DNA of 64,000 nucleotides from Saccharina japonica (Eukaryota; Sar; Phaeophyceae; Laminariales; Laminariaceae): assembly GCA_008828725.1 (NCBI GenBank), contig MEHQ01003846.1:285828-349827 (forward strand), read 5' to 3'. The notes beneath the pieces are model-generated. The model saw only the letters and a list, made by a program, of their open reading frames with translations. It was not told where the DNA came from and searched no databases. This document shows positions 59,701 through 61,970 of the stretch, piece by piece (the stretch's first letter is position 1; every line of letters starts with the position of its first letter). Position numbers and translations under genes: made by a program.

Positions 59701-61929
59701 GAGGGGGGGGGGGTGAAGGTGGTAGGGGGGGGGGGCGGCGGTGTATCATGTCATGCACGGCCCGTAGGTCGTATGACCATCACACCCTCCGCATCCTACA
59801 ATGCCGGGACGGAGCACGTTGGGTTTTTACCAACCAGGCAGGGGGGGGTAAGGGGGGGGTTCTGTGGGGAGGGGGTGGGGCGATGGAGTGCGGCTTGAGA
59901 TGGAGCGGGGTGGGGCGGAGTTGGGCAAGGGAGAGTGGAGTAAGGTGGAGTGGGGTGGGGTGGAGTGGGGTGGGGTGGGGAATGGCGTTGCAAAAATATG
60001 CTGGAGTCGTTGTTGCGTTCGGGCATCTGTTCGGAGTATGACTGAGGTCAGCGGCTTACTTGCTTGCCTGCTTGTTTGTTTGTTTGTTTGCTTGCTTGCT
60101 TGCTTGCTGGCTTGCTGGCTTGCTGGCTTGCTGGCCTGCTGGCTTGCTTGCTTGCTCGCTTGCTTGATTGCTTGCTTAACAAACAGACCCCAGTCACCCT
60201 GGTGGATTTTTTGTTTTTAACAGACACACGTAGAAAAAAAAAACTAAAACATGTCAACAGACACGTAGTGAAATACACTGAAAATGAACGGACACACTTG
60301 CAAAAAATAAACATGATGGCACACCAATGGTAGTTTTCTTGTTTTTTAAACCAGGCACACTGCCAAAAACAAGTAAAATCAACGGACACATTTTTGTACA
60401 CACAACAAACCTAGAATGTATTGCCGGTACGTACCAGGTACATACAACACCATATATCAACGCACACATTTCTAAAAAACTTAAGGGTTAGGGTTAGGGT
60501 TAGGCACACATTTCTAAAAAACTATCCGTTGAAACTGAACGCAGGAGCGTTCGATGCCCATCGACGACAACCTCTACCTCGCCGTGATGGGACAGCGCGG
60601 GCCCGTGCGGGATAAAGGTGAAGTTGAGCGGGTCCTGGGCTTCGTCGAGCAGCTGGAGACGCGCAGCGGGGCTGCCATGGCGCCGGCGCTGCAGCTGCAG
60701 CTGGCGGTCGTATGCGCTTCGGCGAAGATGTTCGAGAAGGCGATGCCGCTCTTCGAAGTTGCGGTAAGGAGTGATTTTTGCCCGGGGCGGGGGGGGGGGG
60801 AGGGAGGCTACTTCATTTTCATGCATGGCCGTAGTCGTTTTTGTATGACCTTAGAGGGCGGCCGTCTCTCATTCGTTGCTTGCCTAGCCATTTGAGGGGG
60901 GGGGGGCGGCGGGTGTACTCATGTCGTGCACGCCCGTAGTCGTATGAGGGGGAGGGGAGGGGTGTACTAATGTCGTGCACGGCCGTAGTCGTATGACCAT
61001 AGACCCTCGCATGCCTACAATGCCGGGACGGAGCACGTCGGGTTTTCACCAACCAGGCAGACATTGCTTGCGCCAAGCGCGAAGCGCCGTGAGGTATTGG
61101 GCGAGTCGCATGGAGGGTGAGCTGCATCCTGCGAAGAACCGCCTCTGAGGCGGACTTGCATACGGACGACAGCCTCCAATGCATTTATTTCATTTCTGGT
61201 GTGGCCACTTCCAGAGACGTAGTACTATGTATCTGCCTCGTGGGTGCCTCACCATATACACACTACGTGATGCGATCATTTCCCTTGTGCGGAGTTGAGG
61301 TTCTTAACCCCGCGCAAATTATCTACTAAGACCGCCAGCCTTGGGAACCGCCGAAAAAAAAAATGGTACCCTGGTTGTGTAGCTCACGCAGTGAGAGGCG
61401 TGTTTGACAGCGTCGTCGCCAACCGACTCCAACCCAACCTATATATACTGTAATATGTATAGGGGGGGTGTACTCGATACTCATGCATGGCGGTAGACGT
61501 ATGACCATAGACCCTGGGTTGGGGGGGAGCAGGGGAGTGGGGGGTATGTACTATGTTGTGTTTTTCTGGAAACCACACAAACCGACAAAATAGCTGAACT
61601 AACAAGCAAAACTAACAAAACAAAGTTTTTTTTGTTTCTCCTTTATTCACCTCATCGTTTCGGCTGAATGAAACTGCTGCAGCAAAATGCGGAGGTGCGG
61701 ATAAACGGGTACTGCAAGCAGGCCCTGGTCAATACACTCGTGAGGCTTGGGAGGCACGAGGCGGTCAGGACCGTCTGGAACGAGAGCACTTCTAAGGTGG
61801 GACGTAGCCCCGCCGTGCTGCTTTCCACTGACTGCACCGCGGTTTATTAGCCCGTTTAGGCGTTTTGAGGATAAAACGCTTGGAATTTGTGTAGTGTAAG
61901 ATTTAGGTTTGTTTCTTTATCTGCCATAC

Positions 61930-61970
<41 letters not shown>
